From the NCBI GenBank assembly GCA_036497895.1, contig DASXIR010000217.1, forward strand, positions 1-48,539: a stretch of DNA of 48,539 bases. Reading direction: 5' to 3'. Under the pieces are notes generated by a model that searched no databases, was not told the origin of the DNA, and worked only from the letters and a program-made list of their open reading frames with translations. The number at the start of each line of letters is the position of its first letter. Position 1 is the stretch's first letter. Below are positions 23,456-31,234 of this stretch, piece after piece. The DNA is from CAVQFC01 sp036497895. GTDB taxonomy: Bacteria > Acidobacteriota > Vicinamibacteria > Vicinamibacterales > CAVVIG01. The position numbers and the translations under genes were made by a program.

Positions 23456-24304
23456 ATGCCCGGCACGCTGTTCGTGGTCGCCACGCCGATCGGCAACCTC
23501 GAGGACATCACGGTGCGTGCGCTGCGGGTGCTGCGCGAGGTCGCCCTCATCGCCGCCGAGGACACCCGGCGCACAGCCAATCTCCTGTCGCGCCACGGTA
23601 TCGCCACTCCGACGACCAGCCTGCACGAGCACAACGAAGGCACGAAGTCCGCAGCGATGATCGCGCGCCTGCTGCAGGGCGACGATATCGCGCTCGTGTC
23701 GGACGCCGGGACGCCGACAGTGTCGGACCCGGGTGGGCAGTTGATTCGAGCCGCGATCGACGCCGGCGTCAAGGTCGAGCCGATTCCGGGAGCGAGCGCG
23801 GTCTTGGCGGCGTTGGCCGCGTCTGGACTACCGACCGACTCGTTTTTGTTCATGGGCTTTCCGCCAACTAGGTCGAAAACCAGAAACGACTGGTTTGAGC
23901 GGATTAAGGCGGTTGGTGGAACGATAGTTTTCTTTGAGGCCCCGCATCGCATCCGCGAAACGCTGGCTGAGCTCAAGCGGACGGTTGGTGATCAGCCGAT
24001 TCTGCTGGGACGTGAGTTGACGAAAGCCCACGAGGAATTGGTTAGAGGACCTATATCAACTGTCCTTACGGCTTTAACAGAAGTGCGAGGCGAGTTCACG
24101 GTTGTGGCCAATGTTGGTCAATCAACAGAACATGCAGCCCTTGAAGCCCCGGACGATTCGGTTCTTTTGGCTGATTTTGGTGAAATGACAGAATCTAGAA
24201 GTGTCACTAGAAGGCAAGCGCTAACGGCAGTCGGGCGGAAGCATGGGCTTTCTCCCAACAAGGTCTACGAAGCTCTGGAGCGAGCCAAGAAATCTGTCGA
24301 ATGA
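23456..24304 (+). CDS. rsmI: 16S rRNA (cytidine-2'-O)-methyltransferase RsmI, compositionally mosaic
   Basis: Methylates the ribose of C1402 in 16S rRNA using SAM. The protein has 282 residues, the family length, and begins MPGTLFVVATPIGNLEDITV. AEDTRRTANLLSRHGI, the LVSDAGTPTVSDPG SAM loop and PGASAVLAALAASGLP are all intact. A TACAAT -10-like box lies 17-22 bases before the ATG. Composition changes sharply near 23,870: bases 23521-23700 are about 69% GC, while 24061-24240 are about 51% GC with AGA, AGG, ATA and TTA codons rare in the neighbours. The frame stays open across the change and the C-terminus looks functional, so I treat the gene as intact but possibly chimeric. Confidence 0.93.
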   Translation: MPGTLFVVATPIGNLEDITVRALRVLREVALIAAEDTRRTANLLSRHGIATPTTSLHEHNEGTKSAAMIARLLQGDDIALVSDAGTPTVSDPGGQLIRAAIDAGVKVEPIPGASAVLAALAASGLPTDSFLFMGFPPTRSKTRNDWFERIKAVGGTIVFFEAPHRIRETLAELKRTVGDQPILLGRELTKAHEELVRGPISTVLTALTEVRGEFTVVANVGQSTEHAALEAPDDSVLLADFGEMTESRSVTRRQALTAVGRKHGLSPNKVYEALERAKKSVE

Positions 24305-24332
24305 CTTAATTGTCGGCGTTCCATGGCTGCTC

Positions 24333-24350
24333 TCAAGCTCCGCAGCTTGA
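24333..24350. other. Small hairpin downstream of rsmI
   Basis: A 7-bp perfect stem, TCAAGCT / AGCTTGA, with loop CCGC lies 28 bases after the rsmI stop. No T-run follows. It may stabilise or end the rsmI transcript. Confidence 0.3.
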
Positions 24351-24416
24351 CCGGTCCGAGACGTTCTGTTACTTTACCCGCTTCACACGCGGCGTTCTTC
24401 ACTCCGCGCGGCGCTT

Positions 24417-25082
24417 ATGGCCAAGCAGCGGCGGCCGTCTCCCCAATCGACGAAGGCTCAACTGCAGGATTCCTCTGCGCATCCGCCGGGCAACCGCGCA
24501 GGGGCCGAGGAAACCCAGATCCCAGCAATGACCAACCAGCCACGCCAGCGCGCCACCTACGTCCAAGCGGTCGCGTTGTACGAGCGCGGCGTGGAGGCGC
24601 TGCAGAATCACGCTTACCAGCAGGCGACCACGCTGTTCGAATCGGTCCTCCAGCAATACCCGGAAGAAAAAGAACTGCACGAGCGGGTTCGCTTGTACCT
24701 GAATATCTGCCAGCGCCAGGCGGCGCAGCGCGAGGCGGCGCCGCAGACGATCGACGAGCGCCTGTATGCGGCGACGCTGGCCATCAACGGTGGCTCCTAC
24801 GATCAGGCGATCGCGCACCTGCGGCTGGTCCGTGACGAGGACCCTGACAACGACCACGCGATCTACATGCTTGCCGTCGCACACGCGCAGCGAGGCGAGC
24901 ACGCCGAAGCGGTGGCACACCTCGAACGCGCCATAGCGCTCAATCCAGAGAACCGGGCACTCGCCCGCCACGATCCCGACCTCGAGGCCCTGCGCGCCGA
25001 CGCCGCCATTCGCACGGCCATGGACACGCCGTCGGCCCGCATCGACCCCCGCCGATCCCTGAAGACCCGTTCGGCGCGATAA
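24417..25082 (+). CDS. Tetratricopeptide-repeat protein
   Basis: Protein of 221 residues. The first ~45 are polar and disordered-looking. TPR helices follow: AVALYERGVEALQNHAYQQA near 50, then YAATLAINGGSYDQAIAHL and YMLAVAHAQRGEHAEAVAHL. The end is basic (RRSLKTRSAR). There is no signal peptide, so it is probably a cytoplasmic scaffold. A second in-frame ATG at codon 38 (MTNQPRQRATYV) could be the true start, since the first 37 residues show no fold. It is followed 6 bases later by glmU, so it probably belongs to the amino-sugar operon. Function is unknown. Confidence 0.75.
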   Translation: MAKQRRPSPQSTKAQLQDSSAHPPGNRAGAEETQIPAMTNQPRQRATYVQAVALYERGVEALQNHAYQQATTLFESVLQQYPEEKELHERVRLYLNICQRQAAQREAAPQTIDERLYAATLAINGGSYDQAIAHLRLVRDEDPDNDHAIYMLAVAHAQRGEHAEAVAHLERAIALNPENRALARHDPDLEALRADAAIRTAMDTPSARIDPRRSLKTRSAR

Positions 25083-25088
25083 TCAGAC

Positions 25089-26483
25089 GTGGACGTTCAC
25101 GTCGTCATCCTCGCCGCCGGCAAGGGCACGCGCATGAAATCCGCCCTGCCCAAAGTGCTCCATCGGGTGGCGGGCCGGCCGATGATCGAGCACGTGCTTG
25201 CTTCCTCCGCGGCGCTCTCCCCTCGCTCTACCACGGTCGTCATCGGTCATCAGGCGGAAACATTGGAGCGCGCGCTGGCGGCACAGGCCGGCGTCGGGTT
25301 CGTGATTCAGGAACCTCAGCTGGGGACCGCGCACGCGCTATCGATGACTGAGAACGCACTCGCAGGAGCGACGGGCACCCTGGTGCTGTTGTCTGGCGAT
25401 GTCCCATTGCTGACGCCGAAGACGTTGACCGCGCTCGTTGGTCGTCATGTGGGAGCCGGTGCCGCGGCCACGGTGGTGACCGCCGTTCTCGACCAGCCGC
25501 GCGGCTACGGCCGCATTGTCCGGGACGGCGAGCGTATTGCGCGAATCGTCGAGGACAAGGACGCGACGCCGGCCGAGAAAGAAATCCGGGAAATCAATTC
25601 CGGCATTTATGCTTTCGCGTTGACTGGCTTGTTCGACGCGGTGCGCAACATTGCGGCGGAGAACGCCCAGCACGAGTATTACCTTCCGGATCTGGTGGCC
25701 ATCTTCAGGCAACAGGGCCTGGCCGTCGAAACCGTCACGGTCTCGAACCCGGACGAGATTCGAGGCATCAACAGCCGCGCCGAACTCGCGGCGGTGAGCC
25801 GAATCGTGCGCGACAACAAAGTGGCGGAGCTGATGGCGGCGGGCGTGACCATCGAGGATCCCGGCACCACCTACGTCGATCGCGAGGTCAGCGTCGGGAT
25901 CGACACGATCATTCACCCGGGTGTGTCGCTCGAGGGCCGAACCCGAATCGGCGGTGGCTGCGAAATCCACAGTGGCTCGCGCATCGTCGACTCGGAGATC
26001 GGAGAACGCGTCACGATTCTGAACCATTGTGTGATTACGAGCTCGGCGGTCGCCAAGCGCGCAACGGTCGGACCGTTTGCACATCTGCGCAACGAGGCTG
26101 ACGTTCGCGACGGTTCAAAGGTCGGAAACTTCGTCGAGCTCAAGCACACCGTGCTCGGCGCCGGTTCGAAAGCCGCGCATCTGGCGTATCTCGGGGACGC
26201 GACAATCGGCGAACGGGTCAACATCGGCGCCGGGACCATCACGTGCAACTACGACGGGGTCAAGAAACACCAGACCATCATCGAAGACGAAGCGTTCGTC
26301 GGCAGCGACTCGCAGTTGATTGCGCCGGTCACCATCGGTGCCGGCGCCTACGTCGGGACCGGCACCACGGTTCGGACGTCGGTGCCACCAGGCGCGCTGG
26401 CGGTCAGCGCCGGCAAACAACGCAACATCGAAGGATGGGTTGAGCAGAAAGCCGGACGTCGAAAGTCGGAAGCCAAGAGTTAA
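25089..26483 (+). CDS. glmU: Bifunctional GlcNAc-1-P uridyltransferase / GlcN-1-P acetyltransferase
   Basis: Makes UDP-GlcNAc, the precursor of peptidoglycan and lipopolysaccharide, in two steps. The protein has 464 residues and a GTG start (MDVHVVILAAGKGTRMKSAL). The N-terminal uridyltransferase domain carries LAAGKGTRMKSALPKVLH and QPRGYGRIV. The C-terminal left-handed beta-helix acetyltransferase domain carries VGPFAHLRNEADV, VELKHTVLG and NIGAGTITCNYDGVKKHQT. It is followed after 30 bases by glmS, so the two ends of the UDP-GlcNAc pathway are adjacent; the intermediate phosphoglucosamine mutase (glmM) is not in the window. Confidence 0.96.
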   Translation: MDVHVVILAAGKGTRMKSALPKVLHRVAGRPMIEHVLASSAALSPRSTTVVIGHQAETLERALAAQAGVGFVIQEPQLGTAHALSMTENALAGATGTLVLLSGDVPLLTPKTLTALVGRHVGAGAAATVVTAVLDQPRGYGRIVRDGERIARIVEDKDATPAEKEIREINSGIYAFALTGLFDAVRNIAAENAQHEYYLPDLVAIFRQQGLAVETVTVSNPDEIRGINSRAELAAVSRIVRDNKVAELMAAGVTIEDPGTTYVDREVSVGIDTIIHPGVSLEGRTRIGGGCEIHSGSRIVDSEIGERVTILNHCVITSSAVAKRATVGPFAHLRNEADVRDGSKVGNFVELKHTVLGAGSKAAHLAYLGDATIGERVNIGAGTITCNYDGVKKHQTIIEDEAFVGSDSQLIAPVTIGAGAYVGTGTTVRTSVPPGALAVSAGKQRNIEGWVEQKAGRRKSEAKS

Positions 26484-26513
26484 GGCGAACCAGGAACATC
26501 GGTACACACACTT

Positions 26514-28358
26514 ATGTGCGGAATCATCGGCTACATTGGACCGAAAGAAGTCGTCCCAGTGCTCATCGAGGGACTGCGGAAACTCGAGTACCGCGGATAC
26601 GATTCCGCAGGCGTCGCCGTCGTTCGCGACGGCGTCATGGACCTGCGCCGCAGCGCCGGCAAGCTGGCCAACCTCGAGCAGGTGATCCGCATCAACCCGA
26701 TTACCGGAGGTTACGGAGTCGGCCACACCCGTTGGGCGACGCACGGCCGACCGACCGAGGAGAACGCGCATCCGCATCGCGATTGCACCGGCAAGATCGT
26801 GGTGGTTCACAACGGCATCATCGAGAACTACCTCGACCTGAAGCAGGAGCTCCAGCGTCAGGGTCACACCTTCGTCACCGAGACCGACACCGAAATCGTC
26901 GCCCATCTGGTCGAGCGCGAGATGAAAGACGACGGTCTCGAAAACGCGGTGCGGCGGGCGCTGCTGCTGATGCGAGGGTTGTTCGCGTTGGTGCTGATCT
27001 CGGCCGATGATCCCGAGAAGATCGTGACGGTCCGCAACGGTCCACCGATCGTTGTCGGTCTCGGCGACGGAGAGTTCTTCGTCGCGTCCGATATCCCGCC
27101 CATCTTGACTCACACCCGCGACGTGGTCTTCCTCGGCGACGAGGAAATGGCCATCGTCACGCGCACCGGTGTCGAGTTCACGGATTTCTTCGGACGGCCG
27201 GTTTCCAAAGCGACACAGCGGGTGCTGTGGGATCCGATCATGGCGGAAAAGGCCGGCTACAAGCACTTCATGCTCAAGGAAATCTTCGAGCAGCCGACCG
27301 CCGCGCGCGAAACCATTCTCGGCCGCCTCTCGCAGGACACCGGTAAGGTGTTTCTCGACGAGATGAAGATCACCGACGCGCAGTTGGCCGCGGTGGAGAA
27401 GGTCACGATTCTCGCCTGCGGCACCTCCTGGCACGCCGGACTGGTCGGGAAGTACATCATCGAGCGGCTGGCACGCGTGCCGGTCGAGGTCGATTACGGT
27501 TCGGAGTACCGCTACCGCAGCCCGATTGTTCCGCCGCAAACGCTGGCTGTCGTGATCACGCAATCCGGCGAGACCGCCGATACGCTTGCGGCCCTGCGCG
27601 AAGCCAAACACGGTGGCGCGCAAAGCCTGGCGATCTGCAACGTCGTCGGCAGTATGGCCACGCGCGAGACCGACGGGACCATCTATACGCACGCCGGCCC
27701 GGAGATCGGCGTCGCCTCGACCAAGGCATTCACGTCGCAGCTGGTCGCGATCTACCTGCTGGGGCTGCGACTGGGCCAGGCTCGTGGCGTGCTGTCAGGC
27801 GAGGCGTCCAAGCCGCACATCGACGCGCTGCTGCAGCTGCCGCTGCTGCTGGAGCAAACGCTGAAGATGGCACCGGAAGTCGAAGAAGTCGCCGCGCGGT
27901 TCCATACCCGAACCGACTTTCTCTATCTGGGCCGGGGCATCAACTATCCGATCGCCCTCGAAGGCGCGTTGAAGTTGAAGGAAATCTCCTACATCCACGC
28001 CGAGGGCTATCCGGCCGGCGAGATGAAGCACGGTCCAATCGCGCTCATCGACGAGCTCATGCCGGTCGTCACGCTGGCGCCGACCGACGCGGTGTTCGAG
28101 AAGATGATCGGCAACATGCAGGAGGCCAAGGCGCGTGGCGGCTCGGTCATCGCGATTACGACGCGGGGAGAGGACAAGCTGCGATCGATTCTCGATCCGG
28201 CCGGCGACGTCGTCCTCGAACTGCCGCGCGCTCCGGAATTGCTGACGCCGATCGTCATGGTGGTGCCGCTGCAGCTGCTGGCCTACGACATCGCGGTCCG
28301 GCGCGGCTGTGACGTCGATCAGCCGAGAAACCTCGCCAAGAGCGTCACCGTCGAATAG
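26514..28358 (+). CDS. glmS: Glutamine--fructose-6-phosphate aminotransferase (isomerizing)
   Basis: First committed enzyme of amino-sugar synthesis: fructose-6-phosphate plus glutamine gives glucosamine-6-phosphate. The protein has 614 residues. Cys2 (MCGIIGYIG) is the glutaminase nucleophile, with GHTRWATHG and HNGIIENYLDLK in the class II amidotransferase domain. Two SIS sugar-isomerase domains follow (ILACGTSWHAG, VITQSGETADTLAALREAK, EGALKLKEISYIHAEG). The C-terminus DQPRNLAKSVTVE is canonical. Only 30 bases separate it from glmU, too short for a glmS ribozyme, so that known control is absent here. Confidence 0.97.
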   Translation: MCGIIGYIGPKEVVPVLIEGLRKLEYRGYDSAGVAVVRDGVMDLRRSAGKLANLEQVIRINPITGGYGVGHTRWATHGRPTEENAHPHRDCTGKIVVVHNGIIENYLDLKQELQRQGHTFVTETDTEIVAHLVEREMKDDGLENAVRRALLLMRGLFALVLISADDPEKIVTVRNGPPIVVGLGDGEFFVASDIPPILTHTRDVVFLGDEEMAIVTRTGVEFTDFFGRPVSKATQRVLWDPIMAEKAGYKHFMLKEIFEQPTAARETILGRLSQDTGKVFLDEMKITDAQLAAVEKVTILACGTSWHAGLVGKYIIERLARVPVEVDYGSEYRYRSPIVPPQTLAVVITQSGETADTLAALREAKHGGAQSLAICNVVGSMATRETDGTIYTHAGPEIGVASTKAFTSQLVAIYLLGLRLGQARGVLSGEASKPHIDALLQLPLLLEQTLKMAPEVEEVAARFHTRTDFLYLGRGINYPIALEGALKLKEISYIHAEGYPAGEMKHGPIALIDELMPVVTLAPTDAVFEKMIGNMQEAKARGGSVIAITTRGEDKLRSILDPAGDVVLELPRAPELLTPIVMVVPLQLLAYDIAVRRGCDVDQPRNLAKSVTVE

Positions 28359-28425
28359 GGACCCGCCGGCCGGCGCTAGGGGCTGACGAGCGACGATGCT
28401 ACGATCGCTGTCAGCCTCCGGCCCC

Positions 28426-30705
28426 ATGCAGTTTCTAGAAACGCTCAACCCCGAACAACGCGAAGCGGTCCTCCACCGCGACGGTCCTTTGCTGATTCTG
28501 GCGGGGGCGGGATCGGGGAAGACTCGCGTCATCACCAGCCGCATCGCCTATCTCGTCGGCGACGGCCACGCGAAGCCGAACGAGGTCCTCGCGGTCACGT
28601 TCACGAACAAAGCGGCCGAGGAAATGCGCGCCAGGGTCGAGTCGCTGCTCGGTTCGGACGTCAAAGGCATGTGGGTGTCCACGTTTCATGCCTTGTGCGC
28701 GCGCCTGCTCCGTCGCGAAGCGCCCGCGATCGGTCTGTCCCGCGATTTCGTCATCTACGACTCGTCCGATCAGATGACCGTGGTGAAGCAGGCGCTCAAG
28801 GCGCTGCAGATCGAAGACAGCTATGTGCCGCCGCGCGCCGCGCTGTCGCGAATCAGCACGGCGAAGAACAAGATGGAAACGCCGGACCAGATGGCGGCGA
28901 ACGCCGGATGGAACCGCCGCGACGAAACCATCGCCAAGGTCTACACCTACTACCTGAACGCACTCAAAGACAGCAGCGCCCTCGACTTCGACGATTTGCT
29001 GCTGAAGACCGTGGATCTGTTCGAACAGGCCGAACGCGTGCGGACGAAATACTCACAGCAGTTCCGCTACGTGATGGTGGACGAGTACCAGGACACCAAT
29101 CGCCCGCAGTACCTGTTGATCCGACGGCTCGCAGAAGTCCACCGCAATCTGTGCGTCGTCGGCGATCCGGATCAGTCGATCTACAAGTGGCGAGGCGCCG
29201 ACCTCCGCAACATCCTCGACTTCGAACAGGATTTCGGCGAGGCCACGATCGTCAAGCTCGAACGGAACTATCGATCGACGCAGGTGATTCTCGACGCGGC
29301 CTCGGCGGTCATCAGCCAGAATCGAAACCGCAAGGACAAGCATCTGTGGACCGACCGCAAGGGCGGAGCCCGCATCACCTACTTCCGCGGCGGCGACGAG
29401 CTCGAAGAGGCGGATTTCATCACCCGAACCGCCCGTGGCGCGCTGGCCGATGATGTCGAGGCGACGGTTGCGGTGCTGTACCGGACCAACGCCCAGTCGC
29501 GCGCGATCGAAGACGCGCTGATGCGGGAAGGCGTCGCCTACAAGATCGTCGGCGGCGTCCGGTTCTACGAGCGAAAGGAAATCAAGGACGCGCTCGCCTA
29601 CATGCGCCTCGTCATCAACCCACACGACGATGTCAGCCTGCGCCGGGTCATCAACGTGCCGGCGCGTGGCATCGGCAAAGGGGTAATGGATACGCTCGAG
29701 GCGATTGGCCCGGCCAGTGACTACGACACGGCGCTCCCGTTGCTCTCAGCCGGCCTGGCGCCGGCGCTGTCGGTCAATTCGCTGTGGGCCCGGCTGGTGC
29801 ACGGCATCAACCAACGTGCGTTCCCCAACCGTGCGGTGGCATCGCTGACGGCGTTTCGTGATCTGATCGTCAGGCTGACCGAGGTGGCACGCACCGAGCC
29901 GGTGTCGATCGCCATCGGCAAGATGCTCGATCAGAGTGGCTATCTGCAGGATCTTCGCGAAGACCGCAGCGAGGAATCCGAGAGCCGGGTCGAGAACCTG
30001 GCCGAACTGGTATCAGCTGCACGCGAGTACGAGGGCCGCGATCCTGAAGCCTCGCTCGGCGGTTTCGTCGATCGATTGTCGCTGCTTTCGGACGTCGACG
30101 AGGAACAGGGAACGCGCGACGCACGGGTGTGGATGATGACGCTGCATAGCGCCAAGGGTCTCGAGTTCCCGGTCGTCGTTCTTGCCGGTCTCGAAGAAGG
30201 GTTGTTCCCTCACTCACGGTCAGCCGATGACGACGAGGAACTCGAGGAGGAACGTCGTCTGTGCTATGTCGGGATGACACGGGCCCGCTCCCGATTGGTC
30301 CTGACCGGAGCGGCACGCCGCCGTGTCTTCGGCGAGTACAAGGCGAGCGAGCCGTCACGCTTCATCGACGAAGTGCCCGCGGAACTCGTCGACCGCGAAA
30401 TGCCGGCCTTCACGTCGAACTATCAGAGCAAGTTTTCACATTACGAGTTCAAGACCAATCCCTACGGTCACGGCCGGGGCAGCAAGGCGCGGGAGGCACC
30501 GACGCCGACGTATGCCTACGAAGACGAGGATCAGACCAGCGGCATGGCCTTGACGCTCGGTGCACGCGTGCGGCACCCGCAATTCGGTGTCGGGACGGTG
30601 TTGAGCGTGGAGCGGCTGGATGACGACACCAAGCTTGTGGTGCGATTCACTACCGTCGGCACCAAGACGTTGCGCGCCAAATTCGCGCGCCTGGAGCCGG
30701 CGTAG
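28426..30705 (+). CDS. pcrA: UvrD/PcrA-type superfamily 1 DNA helicase
   Basis: ATP-dependent 3'-5' helicase for repair and removal of recombination or transcription blocks. With the start at MQFLETLNPEQREAV the protein has 759 residues; an ATG ten codons earlier (28396) is in frame and cannot be excluded. Motif I is LAGAGSGKTRVI, motif II VDEYQDTN, motif III GDPDQSIYKWRGA, motif V LHSAKGLEFPVVV and motif VI YVGMTRARSRL. The C-terminal PcrA Tudor-like domain (VRHPQFGVGTVLSVE), which contacts RNA polymerase in studied species, is present. UvrD and PcrA names are used interchangeably for this group. A small anchored protein follows in the same direction. Confidence 0.95.
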   Translation: MQFLETLNPEQREAVLHRDGPLLILAGAGSGKTRVITSRIAYLVGDGHAKPNEVLAVTFTNKAAEEMRARVESLLGSDVKGMWVSTFHALCARLLRREAPAIGLSRDFVIYDSSDQMTVVKQALKALQIEDSYVPPRAALSRISTAKNKMETPDQMAANAGWNRRDETIAKVYTYYLNALKDSSALDFDDLLLKTVDLFEQAERVRTKYSQQFRYVMVDEYQDTNRPQYLLIRRLAEVHRNLCVVGDPDQSIYKWRGADLRNILDFEQDFGEATIVKLERNYRSTQVILDAASAVISQNRNRKDKHLWTDRKGGARITYFRGGDELEEADFITRTARGALADDVEATVAVLYRTNAQSRAIEDALMREGVAYKIVGGVRFYERKEIKDALAYMRLVINPHDDVSLRRVINVPARGIGKGVMDTLEAIGPASDYDTALPLLSAGLAPALSVNSLWARLVHGINQRAFPNRAVASLTAFRDLIVRLTEVARTEPVSIAIGKMLDQSGYLQDLREDRSEESESRVENLAELVSAAREYEGRDPEASLGGFVDRLSLLSDVDEEQGTRDARVWMMTLHSAKGLEFPVVVLAGLEEGLFPHSRSADDDEELEEERRLCYVGMTRARSRLVLTGAARRRVFGEYKASEPSRFIDEVPAELVDREMPAFTSNYQSKFSHYEFKTNPYGHGRGSKAREAPTPTYAYEDEDQTSGMALTLGARVRHPQFGVGTVLSVERLDDDTKLVVRFTTVGTKTLRAKFARLEPA

Positions 30706-30736
30706 CCTGAGCAGCTTCCCATCGAACTGACGGGCC

Positions 30737-31234
30737 ATGAAATCACAGGGATCGGTTTACGTCGCGGTCGTGTTCGCGGCTTTGGTCGGCTACTTTACCT
30801 ATCAGTGGTGGTTCAACCCCACACGCGATGTGAAGCGGCGGCTCGGCGACGTCGCAGAGTCGCTGTCGATGCCGCCCAACGAGACGGACATGGATCGACT
30901 GGCTCGTCTCGCGAAGCTGCGCCGCTACCTGGCCAACGACGTCCACGTCCGCATCGGCACCGCTCCAGAGATCACGTCGCGCGACATGGCGCTCGGCGTC
31001 GTTTCCGGTGTGCGGCCTCCAGCTGGGGGATGGGAGATCGCGTTTGCCGACGCCCAGATTGTGATGGAGTCGAAGACGACGGCGCATGCGTTCGTCAGCG
31101 TCGAGATCACCACGCGCGACGCGCAGGATCAGCCGTCAATCGATTCCCGGGACGCGAGCATCAATCTCGCCAGGCAGGACGGCGAGTGGGTTGTGACGCG
31201 GGCCGAAGCAACCGAGATTCCGGTCGCGCGTTAG
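30737..31234 (+). CDS. Small membrane-anchored protein of unknown function
   Basis: Protein of 165 residues. One hydrophobic segment near residues 7-24 (VYVAVVFAALVGYFTYQWWF) should anchor it with the remainder in the periplasm. The soluble part ends in strands such as HAFVSVEITT, DASINLARQDGEWVVTRAEA, which recall NTF2-like folds; that resemblance is weak. The gene follows pcrA by 31 bases and is convergent with gyrA. The two stop codons overlap in the four bases TTAG (31231-31234), so transcripts of the two genes must collide or overlap. I did not recognise a named family. Confidence 0.75.
   Translation: MKSQGSVYVAVVFAALVGYFTYQWWFNPTRDVKRRLGDVAESLSMPPNETDMDRLARLAKLRRYLANDVHVRIGTAPEITSRDMALGVVSGVRPPAGGWEIAFADAQIVMESKTTAHAFVSVEITTRDAQDQPSIDSRDASINLARQDGEWVVTRAEATEIPVAR

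Noticed and set aside
26484..26513. glmS ribozyme
   Set aside because: Only 30 bases separate glmU and glmS, too short for the ribozyme.
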